Below, piece after piece: positions 35,429 through 45,178 of a stretch of 64,000 nucleotides of DNA. A program made the translations under genes and the position numbers. This DNA is from an uncultured Alphaproteobacteria bacterium. Its GTDB lineage: Bacteria > Pseudomonadota > Alphaproteobacteria > HIMB59 > GCA-002718135. The stretch's first letter is position 1. Each line of letters opens with the position of its first letter. The stretch spans positions 1 to 64,000 of the forward strand of contig CABYBP010000001.1 in the NCBI GenBank assembly GCA_902517315.1, written 5' to 3'. A model generated the notes under the pieces. It was not told where the DNA came from. It ran no database searches and saw only the letters and a program-made list of their open reading frames with translations.

Positions 35429-36406
35429 GTGAAAAATATTGCAATAATTGGAGCTGGAATGACTGGCTTGTCTCTTGCTTATAATCTTGAAGAACATAAT
35501 ATTACAATTTTTGATAAATCATGGAGACCAGGAGGAAGAGTATCTACTAGAAAGTATGATAATTATTTTTTTGATCATGGCGCACATTATCTATCGACAA
35601 ATCATTCTGTTAATCAATTAAATGATGTAATAAGTAAATATAACTTAGGACAAGTAATAGAAATAGATTTTGCAACAGATTATTTAAAAAATAAAAAGAC
35701 TAGAAAAAAAATTATTATTGGTCAAAATGGAATGAATTCTATTCCAAAGTCTATTTTTGATAATTTAAAATTAAGATGTTATTTTAACTCAAAAATAATA
35801 AAAATTTCAAAAAATATTCACGGAATCTTTTCGCTTTTTTCTGAAAAAGAAGAATTTAAAAATTTTGATTATGTTTTAATTTGTATACCTTATTTACAAT
35901 CAAAAGAACTTTCAAAAAATTTGATTGATTTTACTCAAATTGTTAACGAGCCATCTTATGATCCCATACAAACTGTAATGTTAAGCTACAAAGATAAAAA
36001 CAACATTAATATTAAAGCTGGATTAAATCTTCATAAGGATATTAGTTTTTTTATGAATCAAAATATCAAATTTAATGAATTATCTCATGATTGTTGGGTA
36101 TTAAATATGAGTTCTGAATATACAAATAATAATATTGACATAGATAAGACTGCACTAGAAGAATACGCTCAATCAATATTTGAAAAAACATTTGATATAA
36201 AAAATGAGATAAGTTTTATTAAATCACACAGGTGGTTATATGCGCAAACAAAGGTGAGTTATAATAGTATCTCGAAAAAAAATTGGATTAATTCTAAAGA
36301 TAATAAAATATTTTTAAGTGGAGACTGGGTACTGGGAAAAAGTCTAAGCGATGCATGGGATGCAGGTGAAAAATTATCACATTATATTAAGATTTTATCA
36401 GTTTGA
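35429..36406 (+). CDS. FAD-dependent oxidoreductase, renalase-like
   Basis: 325 residues, GTG start directly after the preceding stop. The N-terminal FAD-binding motif is NIAIIGAGMTGLSLAYNLEE, followed by KSWRPGGRVSTRKYDNYFFD and DHGAHYLSTN, the pattern of bacterial renalase-type NAD(P)H-isomer oxidases. The C-terminal IFLSGDWVLGKSLSDAWDAG is the second FAD motif. Substrate inferred only from family. Confidence 0.85.
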   Translation: MKNIAIIGAGMTGLSLAYNLEEHNITIFDKSWRPGGRVSTRKYDNYFFDHGAHYLSTNHSVNQLNDVISKYNLGQVIEIDFATDYLKNKKTRKKIIIGQNGMNSIPKSIFDNLKLRCYFNSKIIKISKNIHGIFSLFSEKEEFKNFDYVLICIPYLQSKELSKNLIDFTQIVNEPSYDPIQTVMLSYKDKNNINIKAGLNLHKDISFFMNQNIKFNELSHDCWVLNMSSEYTNNNIDIDKTALEEYAQSIFEKTFDIKNEISFIKSHRWLYAQTKVSYNSISKKNWINSKDNKIFLSGDWVLGKSLSDAWDAGEKLSHYIKILSV

Positions 36407-36408
36407 TA

Positions 36409-37599
36409 TTAATTATTAAAATATTTTTTAATATTTTTTGCTGCCTGTCTTATTCTTTGAGTATTTTCTACTAGGCCAATACGAACAAAACCCTCTCCTC
36501 CCTTACCAAAAGCTAAACCTGGAGCTACTGCAACATCAGCATGTATCATCAGATTTTTGGCAAACTGCATAGAACCCATTTTTTTATATTTTTTTGGTAA
36601 AGGAGCCCATACAAACATTGATGCCTCAGGCTCTGGAATTTTATCCCAACCAGCCCTTTTAAAAGATTCTATTAAAACATCTCTTCTTTTTTTATAAGTC
36701 TCCCTTATTTCTTCTACACATTTTTGAGATCCATTTAAAGCAGCAGTGGCTGCTACTTGAACAGGAGTAAAAGCACCATAGTCTACATATGATTTAATTT
36801 TTGTTAATGCTTCAATTAAAGTTTTGTTTCCAACCGCAAAACCTATTCTCCATCCAGCCATTGCATAAGTTTTGGATAAGGTCGTAAATTCAACTGCTAT
36901 GTTCTTTGCTCCATTTACTTCTAATATTGATGGAGGTGGATTATTACCGAAGTAAATTTCAGAATAAGCTAAATCAGATAAAATATAAACTTGATATTTT
37001 TTTGCAATTTTGACTAATTCTTTATAAAAATCTAAATCAACTATCTGAGCTGTTGGATTTGAAGGAAAAGAGACGATAATAACTTTTATTGAAGTATATT
37101 TCTTTAAATTATTAACTATATTTAATAAAAATTTGTCTCTATCAAACTGTCCATTAAAAAATGTTCTTAAAGGAGTTAATTTTGCTCCAGCAATCATAAA
37201 GCCATATGGATGAACTGGATATGATGGATCTGGACATAAAATCCTGTCTCCCTTTGAAGTAATAGCCTGAGCTAAGTTTGCTAAACCTTCTTTTGAACCA
37301 ATTGTAACTATAATTTCTCTTGATGGATTTAAATCAACATTAAATCGTTTTTTATAATATTTAGCTTGAGCTTTTCTTAATCCATTAATACCTTTAGAAA
37401 CAGAATAACGTCCAACACCTGGCTTATCTATAACTTCTTTCAATTTCTGTCTTATGTGAATAGGTGTTGGCATATCAGGATTACCCATACCAAAATCAAT
37501 AATATCCCTGCCCTCTGATCTCAGTTTCATTTTTAATGAATTTATCTCCCCAAATATATATGGGGGGAGTCTGTTAATTCTTTCAAATTTAGATTTCAC
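36409..37599 (-). CDS. Class I/II PLP aminotransferase (AlaC-like)
   Basis: 396 residues. The lysine that binds PLP is in FTTLSKTYAMAGWRIGFAVG. N-terminal LPPYIFGEINSLKMKLRSEG and FGMGNPDMPTPIHI, plus FVRIGLVENTQRIRQA, match the AlaC/YfdZ group often labelled LL-diaminopimelate aminotransferase in alphaproteobacteria. Most likely catalyses alanine/pyruvate or aspartate transamination with glutamate. Confidence 0.88.
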   Translation of the reverse strand: MKSKFERINRLPPYIFGEINSLKMKLRSEGRDIIDFGMGNPDMPTPIHIRQKLKEVIDKPGVGRYSVSKGINGLRKAQAKYYKKRFNVDLNPSREIIVTIGSKEGLANLAQAITSKGDRILCPDPSYPVHPYGFMIAGAKLTPLRTFFNGQFDRDKFLLNIVNNLKKYTSIKVIIVSFPSNPTAQIVDLDFYKELVKIAKKYQVYILSDLAYSEIYFGNNPPPSILEVNGAKNIAVEFTTLSKTYAMAGWRIGFAVGNKTLIEALTKIKSYVDYGAFTPVQVAATAALNGSQKCVEEIRETYKKRRDVLIESFKRAGWDKIPEPEASMFVWAPLPKKYKKMGSMQFAKNLMIHADVAVAPGLAFGKGGEGFVRIGLVENTQRIRQAAKNIKKYFNN

Positions 37600-37682
37600 T
37601 TCTTAAGCAATAATTAATTATTGATAATAATACTAGTTTAAATAAAATTGATTTTTAATAATATTATTCCTATTTTTATATT

Positions 37683-38387
37683 GTGATTAAGTTATTTTAC
37701 TATTTTTTACCATTTATTGCTCTCTTTTTACCAAGTTTATGGGTAAATTATATTTTAAAAAAATATAATAAAATTTTACCTGATATGCCCTTTACAGGGA
37801 GAGAACTTGGAAAAAAAATACTTGAAGAAGAAAAAATCACCAATGTATCAATTAATCCTATTAAGCAATTAGATCATTACAATCCTAAAGAAAAAAAAAT
37901 ACATATCGCTACAGATAAACTTGATAAAAAAAGTATAACAAGTATTGCCGTTGTTGCTCATGAAATTGGTCATGCAATTCAAGATAAAGAAAAATATAAG
38001 CCACTTATCCTTAGACAATCATTAATTGAAAAAACGATGATCTTTCAGAGAATTGGTTCATTTTTATTAATTATAGGGCTACCATCAATATTTGCCTTCA
38101 CTAAAAGTCCATTTATAACTCTTATTGCTGCGATAATAATAATGGGATGTTTATCTACAAATGCGTTAATCCATATGATTACTCTTCCTGTAGAATTTGA
38201 TGCAAGTTTTAAGAGAGCTTTACCAATACTCAAAAGATATGTTCCTAAAGAGAATATCTATCAATGTAAATCTGTTTTAAGAGCTGCGGCATTAACATAT
38301 TTAGCTCAATCAATTGTTAGTATATTTAGATTAAAAATAATACTATTATCTTTTATTAATATTTTTAAGTCAATTATAAGAAGATAA
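37683..38387 (+). CDS. Neutral zinc metallopeptidase, YugP type
   Basis: 234 residues starting with GTG. It has an N-terminal membrane segment, the zinc motif HEIGHAIQD, two internal membrane segments (IGSFLLIIGLPSIFAF and LIAAIIIMGCLSTNAL) and the conserved LPVEFDASFKRALPIL. Intramembrane-associated protease of unknown substrate. Divergent from the aminotransferase gene. Confidence 0.88.
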   Translation: MIKLFYYFLPFIALFLPSLWVNYILKKYNKILPDMPFTGRELGKKILEEEKITNVSINPIKQLDHYNPKEKKIHIATDKLDKKSITSIAVVAHEIGHAIQDKEKYKPLILRQSLIEKTMIFQRIGSFLLIIGLPSIFAFTKSPFITLIAAIIIMGCLSTNALIHMITLPVEFDASFKRALPILKRYVPKENIYQCKSVLRAAALTYLAQSIVSIFRLKIILLSFINIFKSIIRR

Positions 38388-38435
38388 AATTTTTTTCTTT
38401 AAATAAAAAGAGAAATTTATTAAGTAAGTTAATTA

Positions 38436-41048
38436 ATGAACTTAAGTGAAAAAATATCTTTAATACTAGTAGATAAAGGTTTTTCTTTATCGCCAAAAAA
38501 AAAGACTGGAGATTTAATCAATTCTGGAGCAGAATTTCACAAAAGTAATGAAGATATTAAAATTGTAGAACAGCATGGTATTGCAGATCAAATTTTTATT
38601 CTTTTAAAAGGTGAAGCTGAATACGTAAAATATCATAATAATGTTTTTTATAAGTTAGCAACTTTAAAAAATGCCGGATCACCTCTTGGTATTTCAGGCT
38701 TAAATGCGCCAGGTAGATATATGTCAGATATTTTTATTAAAGGTAATTCAGAATATATTTCTATCAAAATAGAAAAATTAAAAGAATTAGAAGAAGTAGA
38801 TCCTGACTATGCAAGTTTTTTCTATTCTTTTTTATTATTTGAATCAATTAATTTAATATGGTCATCTCGCAATTTAGAAAAACCCATTCAACAAAAAAGC
38901 ATTAATTTAGCAGATGGTGTTAAAACTGGTGGAGATATCGTAAATACTAAAAGAATAAAGAATTCAGCATTTTTAGCTTTTCTAGATGATGATGATTTAG
39001 ATGAACTAATAAATTATGCAAATATTAGGTTATTTTCTGCCGGTGAATATGTAACTCTAGAAGGTACAAGATCTGACGGAATAAATATTTTATTAAAAGG
39101 GAAAGTTGAAGCTTCTTTTACAAATCTAAAAGATGATCAATTAGAAAATAATTCAAGATCAATAGCTAGAACAGGAGTGGCATTATCATTATCATCAGGA
39201 TTGAAAGGTATAGAATCACCCTACTCTTTGAAATCTACGCGAGATACAACAATTTTAAAATTTTCAAACGAATTTATCGATAATCTAATTAAAACTAATC
39301 CAAAATTAGCTATAAAATTTTTTAAAAGACAATTATGGCAATTAAGTCGTTATATTCAAAGCTCAACTGGTTTGACAACATATCCTGCCAAAAATGAAAA
39401 AGAGTTTTTTAAATATTTACTAGAAGATAATTCTTCAAAAATACCAAGTAATTCAAAACTTTACACAATTCCTCATTTGTTAGAAAATCATTTAACTCAT
39501 TCTTTAGCATTTGATACAATTTATGATTTAATTGTTACAGGTAATGATGATGAAAAATCTATAGCTAGTCTCATGATTGATGCATTAAGTGGTTTAGAGA
39601 GAAAAAATAGATTTTTTAAACAACTAAATAAAATATACAACAGAGTAGCAACGTCATATGATTCAATAAATAAACAAGCTTTACAAAAATTAACAAATTC
39701 AGATTTTACAAAAGCTTTTGATCAAGTTCCTTATGTTATTAAAGGTATGGAGAATTTACCAAATGAACCTACAAACATATTTTTTTATAATCATTTAGCA
39801 AGCATTGAAGAAAATGGTTTAGCTAATGGGCATCAATTTAGTATAGATAGTCATTTTATAAGTGCAAAAATTTTATTTCCAAAATACGGTGATGGTGGTC
39901 AAAGAATCGCTCGATATTCTAGAAATACAGAATTTTGGAGATATAATTATTATGAGAATTTAGATTATATTTTCGTTCATACACCAGAGTCAGACTATAT
40001 AAATGAAACTCAAGACCAAAAAAAGAAGAGAAAAAGTAAATTATTTATCGAAACTCAAAATATTTTTGATCAAAACAGACCTTTAGTTATTGCGCCAGAA
40101 GGCACATCTGAAACTGAAGATAATTTAACTCCAAACTCTCCAGGTCCTTTAAAGCCAGGAGCATTTTTATTAGCAGATCAATTAAAACCTGAACCACTAC
40201 TTGTTCCAATCGCATTAGCCAATTTTGATTATTCAATTTCTGATACGATTTATTCTGCAGTTATTAAAGAACCAATTAAAATAAAAGATTTTGTAAATGA
40301 TATGAAAAATAAAAAAGAGTTAGAAAATTTTTTATCTAAATATAGAAAAACTTTTAAAACTTATGTTGAGGAAGCCGTTGAGTTAGCAAAGTCTGCGTCA
40401 AAAAATAAAATTAATAATGAATATGTAGTAAGTAATTTAAATTTAGTTAGCCCTATTGAAGAAGAATTTGAAGCAGATGTGAGAGAATTAGAAATTAAAT
40501 TACATTCAGATCAATATAAAAATAACCAAATAGTCTTATTTGGAAGTTCAACATTTAGAGATTGGGAAAATGCAAAAACAGATTTATCATTTGATCGTTT
40601 ATTAAATTTAGGATTTGGCGGATCCACTTTAGTATCATGCCGCACCTATTTTAATAGAATAGTAGTTCCAAATAATCCTGATAAGATGATTTTTTATGCT
40701 GGTGATAATGATATAGGCAGCGGAATGAGTGCTGAAGATTTAGAAAATGAATTTTTATTATTTGCATCTGAAGTTAATGAAAAATTACCTCATACTTTAT
40801 GTTTTTTTGTATCCATAAAACCAAGTATATTCAGGAATAATTATTTAAATACAATTTTAGAAGCAAATGAACGAATAAAAAACAAAATTGAAAATTTTAG
40901 TCAATGGCGCTATATCGATCTTTGCTCTCCTATGCTTGATGCTGGATTTGAAAAATTTTATTCAGAAGATCCATTACACATGAATGTACTTGGTTACAGT
41001 CTCTTAAGTAAATTAATTAGAGATGAAATCTCGAAATTTACAATTTAA
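38436..41048 (+). CDS. Multidomain protein: two cNMP-binding-like domains, PlsC-like acyltransferase and SGNH hydrolase
   Basis: 870 residues in one frame. Residues about 15-140 and 185-300 look like cyclic-nucleotide-binding jelly-rolls (DQIFILLKGEAEYV; LFSAGEYVTLEG then INILLKGKVEAS). From about 430 to 640 is a PlsC-type acyltransferase with NHLASIEE (about 451) and APEGTSETED (about 553). The C-terminal 180 residues are an SGNH/GDSL hydrolase: FGSSTFRDW (about 702), GFGGSTL, YAGDNDIG (about 756) and DPLHMNVLGY (about 845). It may remodel membrane lipids, acylating and deacylating, under control of a bound nucleotide. Domain boundaries are by eye. No signal peptide. Confidence 0.75.
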   Translation: MNLSEKISLILVDKGFSLSPKKKTGDLINSGAEFHKSNEDIKIVEQHGIADQIFILLKGEAEYVKYHNNVFYKLATLKNAGSPLGISGLNAPGRYMSDIFIKGNSEYISIKIEKLKELEEVDPDYASFFYSFLLFESINLIWSSRNLEKPIQQKSINLADGVKTGGDIVNTKRIKNSAFLAFLDDDDLDELINYANIRLFSAGEYVTLEGTRSDGINILLKGKVEASFTNLKDDQLENNSRSIARTGVALSLSSGLKGIESPYSLKSTRDTTILKFSNEFIDNLIKTNPKLAIKFFKRQLWQLSRYIQSSTGLTTYPAKNEKEFFKYLLEDNSSKIPSNSKLYTIPHLLENHLTHSLAFDTIYDLIVTGNDDEKSIASLMIDALSGLERKNRFFKQLNKIYNRVATSYDSINKQALQKLTNSDFTKAFDQVPYVIKGMENLPNEPTNIFFYNHLASIEENGLANGHQFSIDSHFISAKILFPKYGDGGQRIARYSRNTEFWRYNYYENLDYIFVHTPESDYINETQDQKKKRKSKLFIETQNIFDQNRPLVIAPEGTSETEDNLTPNSPGPLKPGAFLLADQLKPEPLLVPIALANFDYSISDTIYSAVIKEPIKIKDFVNDMKNKKELENFLSKYRKTFKTYVEEAVELAKSASKNKINNEYVVSNLNLVSPIEEEFEADVRELEIKLHSDQYKNNQIVLFGSSTFRDWENAKTDLSFDRLLNLGFGGSTLVSCRTYFNRIVVPNNPDKMIFYAGDNDIGSGMSAEDLENEFLLFASEVNEKLPHTLCFFVSIKPSIFRNNYLNTILEANERIKNKIENFSQWRYIDLCSPMLDAGFEKFYSEDPLHMNVLGYSLLSKLIRDEISKFTI

Positions 41049-41062
41049 ACTTAAACAAAAAA

Positions 41063-42085
41063 TTAAATTTTAATTTCTTTTCTAAGTTTATCAGATTTAT
41101 ATGAATTGAAGACTAATGATAAACTCTTTATGTTATCTTCACCACTGGTGTCGTGTTCAATATTATTTATTAGTGAATTAATGAAATGTTTGTGAGTATT
41201 AATTACACTTTCTTGAATTTGATCCCAAGGCTTTGAAATCCAATTATATTTCTTTGGTTTTCCATAATAGATCTTCTTCTTTTTATCTTTGTGCAATGTA
41301 ATTTTATAATTGTAATCAAGATCTATCGAGCCGTTAGAAAATTCTAAATTAACTAGTGTTTGAGCAAATCTATCAGGTTTTTTTATTGAAGAAATTGATG
41401 CATCAACAATAGTAATACTTTTATTTTTATTTCTTAAAAGTGATATAAAATCTGTTTCACCTTTAAATTTATTATTTGTATTTTGATTTACTGTATATAT
41501 ACTTTTAGCTTCTCCCATAAAAAATCTGCTTAAATCAAATAAATGGATCCCTACATCTAGGGTTAAGTACTCTTTTAAATCATATAAATATGTTTGATTG
41601 GTATATCCAACAGGATTTGCATGTCTAAAAGATATCTTGGCATAATGTGGTTTAGTTAACTTCTCTTTATTTATAATTTCTTTTAATTTTATTAGAGGAC
41701 TTTGCCATCTAAAATTCTCATGAACCATAAGTGGTGTTTTGTTTTTTTTATATAAAGAAACAATTTTTTTCGCATTTGATAAATTTTCAGCAAATGGCTT
41801 TTGTATAGAAGTTGGAATTTTATATTTAGATAAAATTTTACCGATATTTAAGTGTGTCTCCATTGTTGTAACAACATCAACAAAGTCAATTTTATGTTTT
41901 TTTAACATTAATTCTATGGATGAATAAGAATGCAAAATCCTAAATTTAGATTTAAATTTATTAGCTTTTTTTATATCTAAATCACAAACACATATTATTT
42001 CTATATTTCTTAATTCTTTCCAAGCTAAAATATGATTTTCAGCAAAAAAACCACAACCGACTAATGCTCCTTTTAATTTTTTCAT
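41063..42085 (-). CDS. Gfo/Idh/MocA-family dehydrogenase, ApsD (D-apiose dehydrogenase)-like
   Basis: NAD(P)-dependent sugar oxidoreductase, 340 residues. The Rossmann motif is GALVGCGFFAENHILAW, the conserved Lys-Pro is in IQKPFAENLSNAK, and VHENFRWQSPL and DVGIHLFDLSRFFMGE follow. The HENFRWQ and VTTMETH patterns resemble, from memory, D-apiose dehydrogenases. The gene overlaps the lactonase-like gene upstream by 4 bases, which fits sequential steps of one pathway. Exact substrate is inferred. Confidence 0.8.
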   Translation of the reverse strand: MKKLKGALVGCGFFAENHILAWKELRNIEIICVCDLDIKKANKFKSKFRILHSYSSIELMLKKHKIDFVDVVTTMETHLNIGKILSKYKIPTSIQKPFAENLSNAKKIVSLYKKNKTPLMVHENFRWQSPLIKLKEIINKEKLTKPHYAKISFRHANPVGYTNQTYLYDLKEYLTLDVGIHLFDLSRFFMGEAKSIYTVNQNTNNKFKGETDFISLLRNKNKSITIVDASISSIKKPDRFAQTLVNLEFSNGSIDLDYNYKITLHKDKKKKIYYGKPKKYNWISKPWDQIQESVINTHKHFINSLINNIEHDTSGEDNIKSLSLVFNSYKSDKLRKEIKI

Positions 42086-43923
42086 TTATCTTCTATAAAT
42101 TTAATTTCTAATGGCTCAAACGCATATGGATTTTTATCTTTTTTAAAGTTAAAAAAAGAAAAATCATTATTAAAAATATCAGTATAATTATTTAAATTAA
42201 GCTTATATTGATAACTAAAATTTAATTCAGAAATATTAATTTCTTTTGTTTGTTTTGAAGAATTTACAAATAAATAATACTTTTTATCATTTAATAAAAT
42301 TTTTAATCCGTAAACTTCATTAATTGGATTAAATTTAAAAATTTCTGAATTTGATAATGAAATAAGAAAATTATTTAAATGATACAATGGTCTTTTGGTA
42401 TTATCTTCATTTAATATTCCGTGATACCCATAAATAGAATTAAAAGTAAAAAATTTTGATTCTTTATTTATTGATTGAATAAAAATTGCCAGTGTCCAAG
42501 TTAGTGAAAATAATTGATCATGCCTTGGATCGCTATCAGCCATTTCTAATCTTATTTTCTTTTTATTCCTTACAAGACTTTCACCATACGGATTAAAATG
42601 CATACCAATAGAAATTGGTCCAATATGAACATCTGTACTATTAGAAAAATTTTTTAAAGTTTTAAGAATATGAGGTATAGTTTCAGGTGTATTTAATACA
42701 CCAAAATCACTAGAATCATGAACAATTGGAGTGAAGGAAAAGCTAACCAAATCATAAAACATTTTTGGCCTCTTTCTATTTAATTCTGTAAAATTAGTGA
42801 CCATTCCAGAAACAATTTGGCTATGAGAAAACATCTTTTTTGCAATTTTATAATATTCATTTACTTCTGGAACTTTAGGCCATTCACCAGCTGGTTGAAA
42901 ACTATTCAAATATATTTTTGGACAAATTAAAATTTTATCTAAATTAATAGTATTTTTAATTATAAAATTGTAAATTTTTGTTAACTCATCATCAGGATCA
43001 TTGGTATGATTAACCAAAGCCACAAGAAAAACCTTGTTTTGGGATTTTGAAATTGTATTGATAAAATCTTCAGTAAAATCAATAAGATAGTAATAATAAT
43101 CAAAGTTGTTTATTAAATTATCATTTGGAATTATTAGAGAATCAATTTTTATGCCAATTTTAGGAAACTTATAAGGAGTGGTATGATCAATTTTTACAAT
43201 ATTCTTAGGTGGAAATGATCTTTCTTTTTTATTTACTACATCTATTTTAACAGTTTGAGAAAAATTAGTCCCTCCTTTTTCTAGGTATGGAAAGGGATCT
43301 AACAAAGAGCCACTATATATTTTGAAAGAAGCGTCACCCCAGTTTCTTTGATCTTCCATTTCAAATAAAATATCTTTAAAATTTATATTAACTAACAAAC
43401 TATTATCTAAAGTGTAAGCAAGATTTTTAAATTTAAAAAATGGTTGGTCAGGTTTTATAAATTCTGGAAATTTTTTTTCCTCTTTTACATCAGACTCTCT
43501 TGTTACAATAATGTTTGAGCCTACATGATTTTGTAATGGAATTAATAAATTAAAACCTATTCTATTAGTCCAAAAATCAGTTAAAAAATTTCCTTCAGAG
43601 GATAGAGTGATAGAATTTTCAGAAAATAATATAGTATTTCTTGTTTTAAGAATTTCATTTATACCATATTCTAAATCGAATATATATTCTAAGGATGTAT
43701 TAAAGTTCTCTTCATAATTTAGAATTTTAGGATCATAGTTATTCCAATTTTTATCTCTTACCAAAAATGATATCATCTTTAAAATTTGAAAATTATGAAA
43801 AGTTATATTTCGAAAAAAAAGATTATCTTTAAATAAGGTAAAATTATTATTTGAATTTTTTATAAATTTTTCTTCCAATAATTTAAAGTTATACATATAA
43901 TTTTGATACTGATTTATAATCAT
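42082..43923 (-). CDS. D-apionate lactonase (ApnL)-like protein
   Basis: 613 residues without signal peptide. Segments resembling ApnL as I recall it are FEMEDQRNWGDASFKIYSGS with LDPFPY, the barrel-domain pattern FTPIVHDSSDFGVLNTPET, and DSDPRHDQLFSLTWTLAIFI. ApnL opens D-apionolactone to D-apionate. The family call rests on these motifs only and the protein is divergent. An alternative ATG at 43896 would shorten the overlap with the upstream TPR gene from 35 to 8 bases. Lies between the Gfo/Idh and TPR genes in one operon. Confidence 0.5.
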   Translation of the reverse strand: MIINQYQNYMYNFKLLEEKFIKNSNNNFTLFKDNLFFRNITFHNFQILKMISFLVRDKNWNNYDPKILNYEENFNTSLEYIFDLEYGINEILKTRNTILFSENSITLSSEGNFLTDFWTNRIGFNLLIPLQNHVGSNIIVTRESDVKEEKKFPEFIKPDQPFFKFKNLAYTLDNSLLVNINFKDILFEMEDQRNWGDASFKIYSGSLLDPFPYLEKGGTNFSQTVKIDVVNKKERSFPPKNIVKIDHTTPYKFPKIGIKIDSLIIPNDNLINNFDYYYYLIDFTEDFINTISKSQNKVFLVALVNHTNDPDDELTKIYNFIIKNTINLDKILICPKIYLNSFQPAGEWPKVPEVNEYYKIAKKMFSHSQIVSGMVTNFTELNRKRPKMFYDLVSFSFTPIVHDSSDFGVLNTPETIPHILKTLKNFSNSTDVHIGPISIGMHFNPYGESLVRNKKKIRLEMADSDPRHDQLFSLTWTLAIFIQSINKESKFFTFNSIYGYHGILNEDNTKRPLYHLNNFLISLSNSEIFKFNPINEVYGLKILLNDKKYYLFVNSSKQTKEINISELNFSYQYKLNLNNYTDIFNNDFSFFNFKKDKNPYAFEPLEIKFIEDK

Positions 43924-45136
43924 TATATTCTGATATTAAATCTGATTTATTTTTTTCATATTTTGTATTTTGGATTAAACTTAAAAAAATAAGTTCTCGT
44001 TGAGCAAAACTACCTCCAAGGTATTTAAATTGTGACTTAATTATATTTTCATTTAATAATTCATTTATTTTCAGACTGTGAATAATTGGCTTTAAGTAAT
44101 TAATATAATTTTCTTTAAAAGAATTTTCTAAATAATTTTCTTCCATTCTTTCTTCAAGTTGCTGAAAATAATCTTGGTCATTATAGTATAAGTAATAAAA
44201 AATAAGATGATAATCAATGAATGGAAGTATGTGTTGATTTTTAAAATAATCAGCATAATCTTTTAATTTATCCATTCTTTCTTTAACATCCACTCCTTTG
44301 TAATGAAGTCTTAATAAAAAAGAACAAGCGTTACAAAAATCTAAATAAAAAATTTCTGAAGAAGATAAATAATTATCAAATAGTTTTAAACTTTTCTCAT
44401 ATTCCTGATTGTAGAATAATATTAATGATTGGTGCCACCATATATGTCTTTTTATTGGTCCGTAAATTGACCAATTAATTTTATTGAAATTATCGTTGTT
44501 GTTAATTGAATCGTTATTCTCATTATCGTGAACATGCAAAAGAGCATGCCAACTCCACAAATCATTGGATGATTGTTTTAGTGAATTTAAGGCTAAAAGC
44601 TTAGCTTTATCAATTATATTATTTTCTTCAAAAGCATAGCTAGTCATCCCTAATAGTAAATTATAATGCTGATCATTTTCAGACCACTTACTTAATATTT
44701 CTTCATGTTTATTTAAAAATTTACTATCAATGCCTAAAAAAATATTATTAAAATGAAATAATCTGATAGCAAAAATATCTTTGGGATTATCTTTTATAAT
44801 TAATTCCAATTTATTTAATAAATTTTTTAAGTCATTTTTAATCCAGAGATTGACTATCTCCAAATATTGATAAAAATAATCATTTACTTTATCAGTAGAA
44901 ATCAATTTTAATGTTTCTCTAGCTAATGAAATTTTTTTTATATCTCTAGAGAAAAGCAATAAAACTATTTTTAATAATTTTGGAGCATTAAATTTTGGGT
45001 TACTTTTAATTAATTTATTTGTTTTATAAAAAGCATCTTTTTTAAAATAAATATATGAATCAATACATTCTTTAAAACTATTTATCTCATCATCTTTATT
45101 ACTATCTATCCATTTATAGAAATAATTATTTTGCAT
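43889..45136 (-). CDS. TTC38-like TPR repeat protein
   Basis: 415 residues, all helical, Asn/Lys-rich. The central part has the pattern WSWHALLHVHDN followed later by RHIWWHQSLILFYNQEYEKS and LFDNYLSS, which resembles TTC38-family tetratricopeptide proteins (HAxAHV and HxxWHLAL motifs). No catalytic role known. First gene of a three-gene minus-strand operon with the lactonase-like and dehydrogenase genes. Confidence 0.6.
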   Translation of the reverse strand: MQNNYFYKWIDSNKDDEINSFKECIDSYIYFKKDAFYKTNKLIKSNPKFNAPKLLKIVLLLFSRDIKKISLARETLKLISTDKVNDYFYQYLEIVNLWIKNDLKNLLNKLELIIKDNPKDIFAIRLFHFNNIFLGIDSKFLNKHEEILSKWSENDQHYNLLLGMTSYAFEENNIIDKAKLLALNSLKQSSNDLWSWHALLHVHDNENNDSINNNDNFNKINWSIYGPIKRHIWWHQSLILFYNQEYEKSLKLFDNYLSSSEIFYLDFCNACSFLLRLHYKGVDVKERMDKLKDYADYFKNQHILPFIDYHLIFYYLYYNDQDYFQQLEERMEENYLENSFKENYINYLKPIIHSLKINELLNENIIKSQFKYLGGSFAQRELIFLSLIQNTKYEKNKSDLISEYNDYKSVSKLYV

Positions 45137-45178
45137 GATCTAATAATACACATAATCTAATGATGTTAAATATTTATA

